Shown piece after piece: positions 24,346-33,535 of a stretch of 53,022 bases of DNA. The notes under the pieces are model-generated. The model made no database searches and was not told the DNA's origin. It worked only from the letters and a program-made list of their open reading frames with translations. Source of the stretch: Planctomycetia bacterium (GTDB lineage Bacteria > Planctomycetota > Planctomycetia > Pirellulales > Thermoguttaceae); contig JAUNSJ010000026.1 of assembly GCA_030539295.1 (NCBI GenBank), forward strand, positions 1 to 53,022. Direction: 5' to 3'. The translations under genes were made by a program, and so were the position numbers. Every line of letters starts with the position of its first letter. Within the stretch, counting starts at the first letter, position 1.

Positions 24346-26055
24346 TTAGAAGGATTCCAGGATCGCCAGCGACCGGGGGGCCAGCTCGAGTTGGAGGGAA
24401 TTTTCGTTTTGGGTGACCACGCGAACAGCGTCAGAATTGGGGAAAGACTGGGTCAGTTCGGACGCGTTATGGCCATCCAGCCAGGTTAAGGTAACGCGGA
24501 CAGGTTTGTTGTTAAAATTTTCCACGGCTTGGAGTTGGTGGTTGGAAGCAGTAAACAGGTGGAACGAAACGCGGGTCGGGGCCTGAAGCTTGAGGGAGAA
24601 GGGAGCGGTCATGGCACCGCGGACCGTGTCTATTGTCTCTTGCGGCAGATCCATAAGTTGCCAGAGGTCACGGCCACAGCCAAGGACGTACAAATTGTCG
24701 TGCACAATTTCAAGAAAAGTTTCAGGACGGTCACGGTTCATCCATTCGTCGGTAATGCCAAGAGTCTCTCGCACATCGTTTGGCAGTTCGAGCAAAAGAT
24801 TGTAGGTTATCAGAGTCGGTTTGCGAATTTTGCAATTATCAAGTATGCGTTCATGGAGTCCGTCAAAGGAACCGGAGGTTAAGGTGAGTATGTCAGCAGG
24901 TGTTTCCTTAAGAGAGGCGGCAGGCAGAACTGGTAACCCCAGCATGGGAAGAAAACCGTTGAGCGAGGCCTCCCGTGCCACGTCCTTATTGGGCTGTTTG
25001 GCCAGAAGTATTCCGCGCGGCTGCATGTCCACCAACTTATTCGCCAGGAGCAGGAGTGAATCTTTTTCTTTCTGGAAAGCCGCGGCGTCTGCCATGCCGT
25101 ATTCCACTTTACCGTTGCCATGGACAGCAATGCCAGGCGAATCGGTTCCGAGATAATCGTAGCTGTGTATTAAAATTTCGCGAGCACCGCCGAGTACCGA
25201 TTGACGTGCCTGTTCTACGAACGTCTCAGGTTTCGTACCGAGTGGATCGAACCAGGCGCCGCCGCAGTGCCCCTGACTGAAATCGTTTGCCCAGCCTTGT
25301 ATCCAGGACGCTTGTGTTTGCGGACGCCGTCCTCCTGCCGGGTCGTCCGGCTCACGCGTTTCTGTCCCAATATAAGACATGCCATAGAGTTCCGTGTCAC
25401 GAAGTACGTCGTAGCCCGCCTGATAGTATTTCTCGTACCAGCATGGAAACTTTACCATAAATTGCACATTTGGATTGACCGCTTGCCCAGGTTCCAAAAT
25501 ATATTTACGACCCAGCTCCAGTTGAAATTCCGATCGGGCATCGCCCCAGCTTCGGTCGGCTTTCAACTTTGTGCACAGTTTACAGGTACAACTTGTTGAA
25601 ATGAAATCGTCGAGAATAATGAGGTCGAAAAGCTTCGCGGTCCGTTCGGAAACTTTTTTCAGAAGTTCATGTTCCTCGATTTTACTCTGGCATGCGGTTA
25701 GTGGCCATACCTTGGTATTAGTGGGGCAAATCGCACCTTGGACATCAAGTCCCGCGGCTTCGAAGTCCCGTTTTACAGCTTGGAGCAGATCTTCATCGGC
25801 AAAGCGACCGTGACGAAACGTCTCCAGATAGACACGTGTTACGCCATGGTCCTTAAACCACGCAATGGCTTTCGTGCGTTCGCTTTCGCGCGAGAAAAGA
25901 TCAATAATGGATTCCGCCTTGCACGTACAGGCAATCGTGACCGATTTGCGTGCAGGCATTTCCACTTCCGCTCCATGGCCTAACCCGCATTTGCCAATCA
26001 AGGCAATTAACAGTGTGAAGATTAGAATCAGTACGTTAATTATAAAAAATCTCAT
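24346..26055 (-). CDS. Secreted TIM-barrel glycosidase-like protein
   Basis: A 569-residue exported protein: a signal peptide at 1-29 (IINVLILIFTLLIALIGKCG) followed by barrel-like segments. These include KDHGVTRVYLETFRHGRFAD, AAGLDVQGAICPTN, LFDLIILDDFISTSCTCKLC, NPNVQFMVKFPCWYEKYYQA and GGAREILIHSYDYLG. A C-terminal beta domain (about 480-569) resembles accessory domains of bacterial glycosidases. The acidic pair in LDDF and a cysteine-rich SCTCKLC are notable. The family is not named with certainty; hydrolysis of a glycan is inferred from layout and from the neighbouring GH32-like gene and XylR-like regulator. There is only a weak GAAAGAAA before the ATG. Confidence 0.6.
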   Translation of the reverse strand: MRFFIINVLILIFTLLIALIGKCGLGHGAEVEMPARKSVTIACTCKAESIIDLFSRESERTKAIAWFKDHGVTRVYLETFRHGRFADEDLLQAVKRDFEAAGLDVQGAICPTNTKVWPLTACQSKIEEHELLKKVSERTAKLFDLIILDDFISTSCTCKLCTKLKADRSWGDARSEFQLELGRKYILEPGQAVNPNVQFMVKFPCWYEKYYQAGYDVLRDTELYGMSYIGTETREPDDPAGGRRPQTQASWIQGWANDFSQGHCGGAWFDPLGTKPETFVEQARQSVLGGAREILIHSYDYLGTDSPGIAVHGNGKVEYGMADAAAFQKEKDSLLLLANKLVDMQPRGILLAKQPNKDVAREASLNGFLPMLGLPVLPAASLKETPADILTLTSGSFDGLHERILDNCKIRKPTLITYNLLLELPNDVRETLGITDEWMNRDRPETFLEIVHDNLYVLGCGRDLWQLMDLPQETIDTVRGAMTAPFSLKLQAPTRVSFHLFTASNHQLQAVENFNNKPVRVTLTWLDGHNASELTQSFPNSDAVRVVTQNENSLQLELAPRSLAILESF

Positions 26056-26291
26056 ATATTTCTTTCGTTAGTAACAATATTTAGTACTATTACGTCGACC
26101 GTTTTTTTCGCTTAGCCCTTTAGTTATTTCCAGTTGCGTTTCACAACGTTCCCAGCATTGTATTATGGCAGACCGTAACTCGCCGCACTAAATATGCAGA
26201 AGCCAACGGTCAAAAGTAAACCTGTTAAGCATTTTTCAAGTCTTTCATTTTTCCTGGTTTCTGTGAATGAAATGCTTAATTCAAGGATTTT

Positions 26292-27719
26292 CTACTTAAA
26301 CTGGAGCGAATACAAATCCGCGTCTTTCATATAGAAGCGGATTTTGACGGGCTTTCCGATCAATTCGTTCACATTTTTGTTATTTTTGAACAGAACCACA
26401 TCGTCAATCCAGTTACCGACGAGCAGAGGCGACTGTGCCCGTTCGAAACCGGGAATAGGACAATCATTTTCATCCAGTAATTCCACTTCTATAGATCCGG
26501 CGGCCGAGGTTGAGTAATTCAGGATAAGATCACTTCCTGAAAAAGTTAATGGTTTCGTTGTAAAGACACCTTCCTGATACGAGGCGTGAACAGAAACGAA
26601 GCCGTCAATGCGGAGGGAATAACGATGAATTTCGTGGGTCGGCTGTGCGAAATTATGCTGTACGTAAAGTGACATTTCTGTCGGACTCGTCTGGACGATT
26701 CCGCGAGCCGGATAGTTTGAGCGTGAGACCCAATTCTCCCAGCCAATACCGGGTCGTACGAATCCTTCCATAAAAGTCCGATCGTAGACATAACCACCGC
26801 GTGTCGTCATGAGAATAACATCACTGCAATCGTGGTACATGTCCATTACGACGCCAAGCTCTTTGGCCTTCTCTTCGGAAACGACCTGCTTGTCCTTCAT
26901 AAAACGGGCAGCAATGGCGAGATAGATTTGCGGTGCCCGATAATAGGGAAGTGTCTGGTTCGTATAGAGCTGTTCAAATGGAACGTCGCCATAGGTCATT
27001 TCCTGCGGTGCGGTCCAGTGGATAAAATCGTCCGATTCCACTCGCGCGATTTTCCGTATTTTATCGACGCTGGTGCGATAATAGCAAATATATTTATTTT
27101 CTGATTCTGACCAGAACGCCACATTTTGTGAATCGAACGCCTTGCGGTTCTCTCTTATGACTCCATTATCCTGAATCTTTTTCCAATGAATACCATCTTC
27201 CGAGACGAACGCAAACAAGGCGTCCAAGCCGCCGAGTGCCTTATATCGTTCCGTTTGCGGCACGCCGGGCCTCGTATCGATAAAAGGCGCGAAGTTGTGT
27301 GTGACTCCGCCGGTGGTCGTCTTGTATATGATATTGGTTTTCTCGCCTCCTTTTTCGACAAGATCGAACTGGGGACGCTCCCAGGTTTTCCCATCGCGAC
27401 TGGTAAGAACCGCGGTCAGATATTCTCCTGCACGATAATACATTTTATACGACTCTTCGCCATCTTTTATTACGGTAAAGTACGCGGAAATTGGTCCTTC
27501 CCACGATTTGTTCAGAACGATAACAGCACCCTCGTCCCGCGGCTCGTGCAGAATGCGTGTCACACCATCCATCGTTCCGAGAATATGAGAATCGACAAAC
27601 AGCTCCAACTGATTACCTATGGGAACGCTTTCGCATGTTCCACCGTCTGAAGCAATTGCAAAAGTTGCAATAAACATAACAGACAATGTCATTACAGAAA
27701 TATGCATCCAATAACGCAT
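26292..27719 (-). CDS. Secreted GH32/GH43-like beta-propeller protein
   Basis: A 475-residue exported protein with signal peptide 1-24. After it comes NQLELFVDSHILGTMDGVTR, the opening seen in planctomycetal proteins related to glycoside hydrolase family 32. Repeated propeller-blade phrases follow: YFTVIKDGEESYKMYYRAGE, AVLTSRDGKTWERPQFDLVE, AFVSEDGIHWKKIQDNGVI, VESDDFIHWTAP. The last 100 residues form a beta-sandwich (LILNYSTSAAGSIEVELLDE). Classical GH32 nucleophile motifs are not obvious, so it may be a lectin or a divergent hydrolase. It begins 29 bases after the small lipoprotein gene, suggesting one operon. Confidence 0.72.
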   Translation of the reverse strand: MRYWMHISVMTLSVMFIATFAIASDGGTCESVPIGNQLELFVDSHILGTMDGVTRILHEPRDEGAVIVLNKSWEGPISAYFTVIKDGEESYKMYYRAGEYLTAVLTSRDGKTWERPQFDLVEKGGEKTNIIYKTTTGGVTHNFAPFIDTRPGVPQTERYKALGGLDALFAFVSEDGIHWKKIQDNGVIRENRKAFDSQNVAFWSESENKYICYYRTSVDKIRKIARVESDDFIHWTAPQEMTYGDVPFEQLYTNQTLPYYRAPQIYLAIAARFMKDKQVVSEEKAKELGVVMDMYHDCSDVILMTTRGGYVYDRTFMEGFVRPGIGWENWVSRSNYPARGIVQTSPTEMSLYVQHNFAQPTHEIHRYSLRIDGFVSVHASYQEGVFTTKPLTFSGSDLILNYSTSAAGSIEVELLDENDCPIPGFERAQSPLLVGNWIDDVVLFKNNKNVNELIGKPVKIRFYMKDADLYSLQFK

Positions 27720-27748
27720 GAAAAAACCTTTACTTTCTTTCTCAAGGA

Positions 27749-28156
27749 CTAAAGTTCAAAATTGGCCTCATTACTGCCTTCACTCACAGTAAAGATGAGG
27801 CCGCTGTCTTCTGGCGTGGCAAATTTTTCGGGAACAGGAAACTCGTTCATGATTTTTCGGACTTCGCCAGGTTCCAGTCGCAAGGGTATTTGCGGGTAGA
27901 CACCCACATAATATTCACCAGTTGTTATGGGTTCAAGCAGGGAGTATTTTCCATCCGCGCCGAGTGAACCGACGGCGCAGTCGGACTTGTCACGTTTTAG
28001 AAAGAGGACCTCGCCGGTGGATACGGGTTTACCTTTTAAGCTGATTGTTCCGGAAACGGTCCCGACGACCGGTTTTCCACGACACCCGGAGCCGGCACAG
28101 AACAGACAGACAACGATGGCCGCGGTGAGTATCGGTCTTAATAAATATATTTGCAT
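27749..28156 (-). CDS. Small lipoprotein with carboxypeptidase-regulatory-like domain
   Basis: A 135-residue protein with a signal and lipobox-like CAGSGC at about 20-25. The rest is a compact beta-sandwich: GTVSGTISLKGKPVSTGEVL, GADGKYSLLEPITTGEYYVG, and a C-terminal SGLIFTVSEGSNEANFEL. This is the standard small partner of DUF1559 proteins. It sits downstream of the second DUF1559 gene, separated by a strong hairpin, and directly upstream of the GH32-like gene. Function is unknown; the genomic association is strong in planctomycetes. Confidence 0.8.
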   Translation of the reverse strand: MQIYLLRPILTAAIVVCLFCAGSGCRGKPVVGTVSGTISLKGKPVSTGEVLFLKRDKSDCAVGSLGADGKYSLLEPITTGEYYVGVYPQIPLRLEPGEVRKIMNEFPVPEKFATPEDSGLIFTVSEGSNEANFEL

Positions 28157-28203
28157 AATTTAACTTTTCTGAATGTGGAATCGGTTACATTTTGTACGTG
28201 GCT

Positions 28204-28235
28204 AATGCGTTCGCCCGGAGAGGGCGCAACGCATT
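28204..28235 (-). terminator. Strong intercistronic hairpin (attenuator or terminator)
   Basis: AATGCGTT at 28204-28211 pairs with AACGCATT at 28228-28235, and inside it CGCCC pairs with GGGCG around a 5-base loop, with one bulged base. It lies between the second DUF1559 gene and the downstream lipoprotein. No T-run follows, so it may instead stabilise the upstream mRNA. Confidence 0.6.
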
Positions 28236-28254
28236 ATAAAAGAGTGGCTGTTTG

Positions 28255-29301
28255 TTACAGCGCGGTGACCGTGTTGCCGTCATCGAAGGTGCACAGTTGC
28301 GTTAAGGAAACAAATTCTATTGTTTCGCTTACGAATCGCACGGAGCCATCGCCGCTGCAGAACTGTGCGCCGCCCGGGTGATTCGAATTAAGGATTGTAT
28401 TTGACCCGTACAGATAGGAGACGCCGAACAGAGCCGACGAGGAGGGAACGACGAAATTAATCGGATAGCGAACACAAGTCAGACCAATGGGATAACCCAC
28501 GAGATTTTGCGCCGGACTCTTTATACAGGCTTCCCGGATGGTACGTTCCTGGAATTCGAGGCCGCCCCACCAGCCGCCACCATGATTTGAAGAGAGCCAC
28601 AGCCGCTCATCGGTCGCCTTGATCCGCACTTTTGCCGACTGCTCGCCAACGACAAACGTATTGCTCGTACCGTCGAGAAACGAGGCAAATGACTTGTTCT
28701 CATTAATGGTGAGCATATTGTGGTCTGCGACAATACCCCAGCTTGCTTTAACACGAAGTCGACCGGCGGGGTCTTCATAGGCGCCGGATAGGCCAACGTA
28801 ATCGATACGCTGACCCGGTTCGTAATCTTGCAGATATTGCGTGTCCCCTGAAATGACCACGTTTCCGGGCTCTTCCGCGGAGGGGCAGCAAAAGGTGGGA
28901 AAGTAATACCCAAGAAGTACCGGGTTACATGCGGCGTACTTCGTTGTACTATTTGTTATGCGGGTTGAAAAATGCTTTTTGCTGAAGTCCAACTGTGAGA
29001 AAACGGCTGTCTGTTCCATGAACGGAAGAAGTCGAACGCGCCAGTTACAGGCGCCAATAACATTCGAGCCGCGGACCGTGGCCCCGACGGGAAAATTATT
29101 GTGCACATCGTGATAGTTGTGTAAGGCAATGCCAATCTGTTTAAGATTATTGGTGCATTGCATGCGCCGTGCCGCCTCGCGTGCCGCCTGGACCGCCGGC
29201 AGGAGCAAGGCGATTAGTATGCCGATAATCGCAATGACCACGAGCAGTTCGACCAGCGTAAAGCCAAGTTCTTTCTTAAGGGTGTAATGTGTTGTTCTCA
29301 T
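28255..29301 (-). CDS. DUF1559 pseudopilin-like protein (second copy)
   Basis: A 348-residue DUF1559 protein. The prepilin N-terminus is at about 14-45 ([20 protein letters not shown] then [20 protein letters not shown]). The body includes [20 protein letters not shown] and a late [20 protein letters not shown], the family's closing motif. The frame is open 47 codons further upstream, but the ATG at 29301 has AGGAGAG 7 bases before it and lies directly before the basic leader, so it is preferred. It is first in the DUF1559-lipoprotein-GH32-like series and lies downstream of the XylR-like gene on the same strand. Likely exported and assembled at the envelope. Confidence 0.9.
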   Translation of the reverse strand: MRTTHYTLKKELGFTLVELLVVIAIIGILIALLLPAVQAAREAARRMQCTNNLKQIGIALHNYHDVHNNFPVGATVRGSNVIGACNWRVRLLPFMEQTAVFSQLDFSKKHFSTRITNSTTKYAACNPVLLGYYFPTFCCPSAEEPGNVVISGDTQYLQDYEPGQRIDYVGLSGAYEDPAGRLRVKASWGIVADHNMLTINENKSFASFLDGTSNTFVVGEQSAKVRIKATDERLWLSSNHGGGWWGGLEFQERTIREACIKSPAQNLVGYPIGLTCVRYPINFVVPSSSALFGVSYLYGSNTILNSNHPGGAQFCSGDGSVRFVSETIEFVSLTQLCTFDDGNTVTAL

Positions 29302-29500
29302 GTTTCTCTCTCCTGTTAAAGTTGTTGTGGAATTTCTTAAGGCAAACATTCGTTTTTGGATAAAGCGGTCGGTTCTGGGTCCGAACGCCCTAATCTCTTT
29401 GCATTTACTTGTGATTATACCTGCATGGCGGAGCCGCGTCAATAAAAAAACGGGTCAATAACCTTCGTTTTTGGGTCAGGCTCCGGGTGCGTCTGCGAGT

Positions 29501-30676
29501 TCAAGAGTGCGACGCCTGGCGAAATTTACGGCAGGTCAGACCATTCTGTTTTTTGAATACGTAATAGAAATAGGTTTCGTTTTCGAAACCGCACTGAAAA
29601 GCGATGGAAGAGCAAGACAGATCCGTCTCCAGCAGCAGAAGCTTTGCCTTTTCCAAACGGGTCTCGAGAATACAATCGTGAACCGTCTGGCCGTAAGCGA
29701 GTCGAAACTTGCGCTGGAGCGTACTGCGCGAGATGCACATCATTTTGGTAAGTTGATCGATGGTGAGCCCCTTGGTCGCATGCTGGCGGATCAGGGTGAG
29801 TGCCTCGGCAACGATCGGCTCTTTTTGCGACTGGGTATTCGTTGACTCGCGCAGAATAACAGACGTCGGTGGCACCAAGCGTACTTCGGATGCCAGCGGC
29901 ATGCCCCGCATAAGCAGGTCCAACTGTTCCGCGGCAAGAAAACCGATCTTTTCCGGAGCCAGAGCAATTGTCGAAAGCGATGGATAGCAGAATTCGCTCA
30001 CGACGTCTTCATTACCAACGCTCAAAAGGGAAATATCGCCAGGGACCTTAATTTTGAGACGATGACACGCATTGAGTATCTGTACTGCCTGCATGTCGTA
30101 ACAGGCAAAAATACCAATCGGTTTTTCCAGTGAGAGCAGCCAGCGATGAAGGGAAACCTCTTCGTGCGGATGCTCACTATGGAAACGGTCAAAGGGCAAA
30201 TTAAAATAGGCGCAGGAGGCAGAAGACTGCTTGACGGACTCTTTGAACGAGAGAATCCGCTCATTGCACCAAAATGTGGCCTTGTTACCCACAACGGCAA
30301 AACGAGTCAAGCCAGAGGCCAGCATATGTTCTGCGGCCATGACCCCCACCCGACGATGGTCACAGCGAACGACCGGAAAACCGCGTCCCTCTTTCCCATC
30401 ATTCAAATCGATGACCGGCACGTTGAATTTGCGTATTCGCTGAATAAATTCCGGATTATCCAGCCGCGAGATAATACCGTCCCCTTGCCACGATTTCGTC
30501 CATTGGGGGACGTGCTCGTAGACCGCTTGCGGCTCCATGAAGATTTCCCAAGGTTCATGCTGACGTATGTAACGGCCAATCCCTTTGAGAAGCTGACGCC
30601 CATACATCGACGAGGTCTCTATAAAAATGGCGACCTTGGGGACCTTATAGGCCTGCAGCGGGGACAGTGGCGTCAT
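29501..30676 (-). CDS. XylR-like transcription regulator (LacI-type sensor + AraC-type DNA-binding domain)
   Basis: A 391-residue hybrid regulator. Residues about 12-275 are a periplasmic-binding-protein/LacI-type sugar sensor (KVAIFIETSSMYGRQLLKGI; VVRCDHRRVGVMAAEHMLAS; GIFACYDMQAVQILNACHRL; DISLLSVGNEDVVSEFCYPS). Residues about 285-385 are an AraC double helix-turn-helix (TIDQLTKMMCISRSTLQRKF; CSSIAFQCGFENETYFYYVF). This is the layout of E. coli XylR and of many planctomycetal relatives that respond to various sugars. Its position before secreted glycosidase-like genes suggests control of that locus. Upstream lies a 16-bp tandem repeat with TTGACT in each copy that may be its own operator. 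Confidence 0.88.
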   Translation of the reverse strand: MTPLSPLQAYKVPKVAIFIETSSMYGRQLLKGIGRYIRQHEPWEIFMEPQAVYEHVPQWTKSWQGDGIISRLDNPEFIQRIRKFNVPVIDLNDGKEGRGFPVVRCDHRRVGVMAAEHMLASGLTRFAVVGNKATFWCNERILSFKESVKQSSASCAYFNLPFDRFHSEHPHEEVSLHRWLLSLEKPIGIFACYDMQAVQILNACHRLKIKVPGDISLLSVGNEDVVSEFCYPSLSTIALAPEKIGFLAAEQLDLLMRGMPLASEVRLVPPTSVILRESTNTQSQKEPIVAEALTLIRQHATKGLTIDQLTKMMCISRSTLQRKFRLAYGQTVHDCILETRLEKAKLLLLETDLSCSSIAFQCGFENETYFYYVFKKQNGLTCRKFRQASHS

Positions 30677-30697
30677 TTTGTCGTTACCTATTCTAAT

Positions 30698-30729
30698 AAG
30701 TCAACATGCGTTTAAGTCAACATGCGTTT
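30698..30729 (-). promoter_or_regulatory. 16-bp perfect tandem repeat upstream of the XylR-like gene (candidate operator/promoter)
   Basis: AAGTCAACATGCGTTT occurs twice without a gap (30698-30713 and 30714-30729), 22 bases upstream of the regulator's ATG. On the minus strand each copy contains TTGACT, a good -35. From the upstream copy a TAGAAT lies about 19 bases downstream. AraC-type regulators often bind direct repeats, so autoregulation is plausible. Confidence 0.55.
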
Positions 30730-30780
30730 ACCCGGCCTTTTAGCCCCGAACGATATTCCATACGCGGTTGGCCGTCTGAT

Positions 30781-30819
30781 AAAAAAACGCCGCGACCAAC
30801 GGTGGTAACGGCGTTTACG
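30781..30819 (-). terminator. Rho-independent terminator of rpoD
   Basis: On the minus strand AAACGCCG pairs with CGGCGTTT and is directly followed by a T-run (complement of the A-run at about 30781-30787). It lies about 120 bases beyond the sigma factor stop codon. Confidence 0.75.
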
Positions 30820-30861
30820 CTTATTTTGCGTTTTCAGACTGCCGGCCCGAGGAGCTTCGAC

Positions 30862-30904
30862 GCTGCGGATGGCTACTCGGGGGGGCTGCGGATGGCTACT
30901 CGGG
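30862..30904. repeat. 20-bp direct repeat downstream of rpoD
   Basis: GCTGCGGATGGCTACTCGGG occurs at 30862-30881 and again at 30885-30904, three bases apart, between the sigma gene stop and its terminator. Replication slippage is the simplest origin. Confidence 0.7.
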
Positions 30905-30937
30905 CTACGGGTGACCGGACTGGCCGGGTGACCGGGG

Positions 30938-32509
30938 TTAGTCGAGGAAACCGACCAGCTCTTGCGAACGGCTCGGCTGCTGAAGCTTGCGGACGGCCTT
31001 GGCTTCAATCTGTCGAATTCGCTCTCTGGTGACCTTGAAAATGTGGCCCACTTCTTCCAGCGTGTAGCTGTAGCCGTCGCCCAAGCCGTAACGCAGTTTA
31101 ATAATCTCACGTTCCCGATAGCTCAAGGTCTTGAGGACTTTGAGTATCTTACGCTTGAGCATTTCATGGGTTGCGCCATTGGCCGGATTTTCTGCGGCAC
31201 CGTCAGGCAGCAGGTCGCCGAAATGACTGTCTTCACTATTGCCGACCGGTCGGTCCAAGCTAATGGGGAAGCGATTCATGGCCAAAATACGGCGCGTTTC
31301 GTCGACCGGAGTATTGGCGGCTTCGGCGGTCTCTTCGAGAGTCGGCTCACGACCGTTTTCCTGCAGGAGCTGCCGGGTCACGTTGCGCATTTTCGACATG
31401 GTTTCGACCATGTGGACCGGAATACGAATGGTACGACTCTGGTCAGCTACTGCCCGCGTTATGGCCTGGCGAATCCACCATGTGGCGTAGGTGCAGAACT
31501 TAAAGCCACGTCGATACTCAAACTTATCGACGGCCCGCATAAGTCCCGCGTTTCCTTCCTGAATCAGGTCGAGAAAACTAAGCCCGCGATTGCGATATTT
31601 CTTGGCGATCGAGACGACCAGACGAAGGTTGCCTTCCGACAGGCCCCGTTTCGCGTCTTGATATTTCGTGAAAATCTCCTTGACCGCGGCCACTCGATTA
31701 CGCAAACTCGTGGGCGACTCCTGCGTCATTTGCAGAATGTTTCTAAATTCGCGTTCCCAATGGCGACGTTCATACTCCGGACGCCCGCTGGCCTTGTGCT
31801 CACGTATCCATTTTCGCAGTTCGTCCACGCGGCGGCTGTATTCTTCAAGCGAGCCGATCATCGACTCAATGCGTTGGGTACGCAGTCCGAGTTCTTCAAT
31901 GAGTCGAACCGCGCGACGCCGACGCCGGCCAAGATTCTTCCACGCCTTGGCACGCAAGGCCGGATCGAGCGAGACACTCGTTGCCCGACGATAATCCCGC
32001 GCGTTCCGCATGAGCATGCGTTCAAGCGTGTGCAAATTCGTGGGGAAGCGCGTTAGTATCTGCTTCTTTTCCAGATTGTCCGTCTCACTCACCTGAACCG
32101 TTCGGTCAAAGGGAAGTCGATTGTCAAAAACCAGTTTGAGCGTTCGGACCGCATGCTGCATAACATAATCGCATTCCAGCAGTTTGGTTCGAAACTTGAG
32201 ACGGGTCAGCTCAATTTGTTTAGCCAAAAAGACCTCTCGCTGTCGCGTGAGCAGGGGTATCTCGCCCATTTGCGTCAAGTACATACGAACCGGGTCGTCC
32301 GACCATGTTTCCGACGCGTCCAGCTTAAGAAACTCGTCGTCAATCGGCTCCAATTCCTCTTCGTCGTCTTCGTCTTCCGAACCCAGAATTATACTGTTGT
32401 CTACGTCCTCTTCGTCGTCTATCACGGGATCGACACCCAAATCAAGGTCATCGACATCCGAACCGATCGAATCATCGTAATCGTCCAGTAATGCGTCTGT
32501 ATCGTACAA
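30938..32509 (-). CDS. rpoD: RNA polymerase sigma factor, RpoD/SigA-type
   Basis: A 523-residue primary-type sigma factor. The acidic N-terminal part (about 1-55, runs of D and E) stands in for region 1.1. Region 1.2 is [20 protein letters not shown]. Regions 2.1-2.4 run [40 protein letters not shown] and [20 protein letters not shown]. Region 3 starts at [12 protein letters not shown], and region 4 ends with [20 protein letters not shown] and the RpoD-like [14 protein letters not shown] non-conserved insert of about 150 residues lies between 1.2 and 2. The start is a TTG at 32509, chosen because GGAG lies 7 bases before it; an in-frame TTG two codons earlier is too close. It recognises -35/-10 promoters genome-wide. 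Confidence 0.93.
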   Translation of the reverse strand: MYDTDALLDDYDDSIGSDVDDLDLGVDPVIDDEEDVDNSIILGSEDEDDEEELEPIDDEFLKLDASETWSDDPVRMYLTQMGEIPLLTRQREVFLAKQIELTRLKFRTKLLECDYVMQHAVRTLKLVFDNRLPFDRTVQVSETDNLEKKQILTRFPTNLHTLERMLMRNARDYRRATSVSLDPALRAKAWKNLGRRRRRAVRLIEELGLRTQRIESMIGSLEEYSRRVDELRKWIREHKASGRPEYERRHWEREFRNILQMTQESPTSLRNRVAAVKEIFTKYQDAKRGLSEGNLRLVVSIAKKYRNRGLSFLDLIQEGNAGLMRAVDKFEYRRGFKFCTYATWWIRQAITRAVADQSRTIRIPVHMVETMSKMRNVTRQLLQENGREPTLEETAEAANTPVDETRRILAMNRFPISLDRPVGNSEDSHFGDLLPDGAAENPANGATHEMLKRKILKVLKTLSYREREIIKLRYGLGDGYSYTLEEVGHIFKVTRERIRQIEAKAVRKLQQPSRSQELVGFLD

Positions 32510-32515
32510 AATCAA

Positions 32516-33535
32516 ACTCCTACCAGTATAATGGTAACTCTCCTTCAGCCAGTTGTGACCTGTATAGCCAAACTCTATACATCTATAATAATCACACTGA
32601 AGAAAAAATCTAATAAATCCTTTTATTTTTTTGGAATTTTTTTAAAAAAAGCCCGATTCTTTCCCAAAAAACCGGAACCTTTTCTCTAAACTCCAAGGCA
32701 AAAATATCACTGCCTTCTGTATCTTTACTAAATTAACAACTCCTCCTCGCACTCGGTCGCAAACTCCGTTTTAGGCAGGTCACAACCTGTTCCCGCTTGC
32801 GAACCAACTCATAAACGCAGGATTTTTGACTGCGTTTCCTCTCCAGAGCATTCTTTACTTATTATATACACGGTTTCACCATCCGTCAGCAAAAAAACAT
32901 GAAAAAACGACGTTTTTCCGGAAATTTTAACCCTTTTCCGCCGCTTTCGTGCCACTTCTGCCTTTGCTGGCCGAGACCGTCTGCTCGTCGCGGCGCCAAG
33001 CGGGAGCCAAGGCGTGGACCGACAGTGCCCTCTTCCTCCAAGGGCGGGAACCAGTCGAGACCCGTTCCCTATTCTCTTCTTTCGGAATTATTTTCACGCC
33101 CCTTGCGTTTTTCAGGCCAAGATAGGAGTATCCGGGAAAGTTTCGTGCCTGCTTTGCCGTTTATGCCGGTTTCGCGTGACATTTCACGTCGTGCGGCCGC
33201 GTCCAGACGTCCCTGCCCAGGCGTGCACAGAGGCTGCCCGACCGAGGTTCGGGCCTGAGGGCCGGCGCAAATCGCCTCCACAACAGGAGGAATCACGCAA
33301 GATTGAGCCGTGTCCGCTTGATGGACCGGCACTGCTGGTCGGCAAAATGTTCACAAGAGACCGTCTGGGAGCGAGGGAACGTAAGATTTCGCCAGCCGGG
33401 GAGGGTTACCCCAGCGCGCAGCGGTCCGTTCGCCTGTGCAAACCATTACACAACCTGTCGTACACAAGCCGGAAGGAGTCGCGAGCGACGCAGACGCGTT
33501 GTTCGACCTGTTCGGCGTCAAGAAAGGAATAAAGC
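32516..33535. other. 1-kb intergenic region between divergent rpoD and hsp20 genes
   Basis: The rpoD-proximal half is AT-rich with A and T runs (about 32600-32660) and includes an 8-bp hairpin, AAACGCAG at 32813-32820 with CTGCGTTT at 32830-32837. The hsp20-proximal half (about 32930-33530) is GC-rich; frames there are not supported by ribosome binding sites or recognisable products. No CIRCE element (TTAGCACTC repeat) was found. It may carry promoters for both genes and a long hsp20 leader. Confidence 0.45.

Noticed and set aside
30962..32056. 364-codon plus-strand frame antisense to rpoD
   Set aside because: It is the shadow of a conserved GC-rich gene; its translation has no recognisable features.
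32899..33532. Overlapping plus-strand frames of 119 and 172 codons upstream of hsp20
   Set aside because: Arginine/proline-rich products typical of GC-rich non-coding sequence, with no ribosome binding site.
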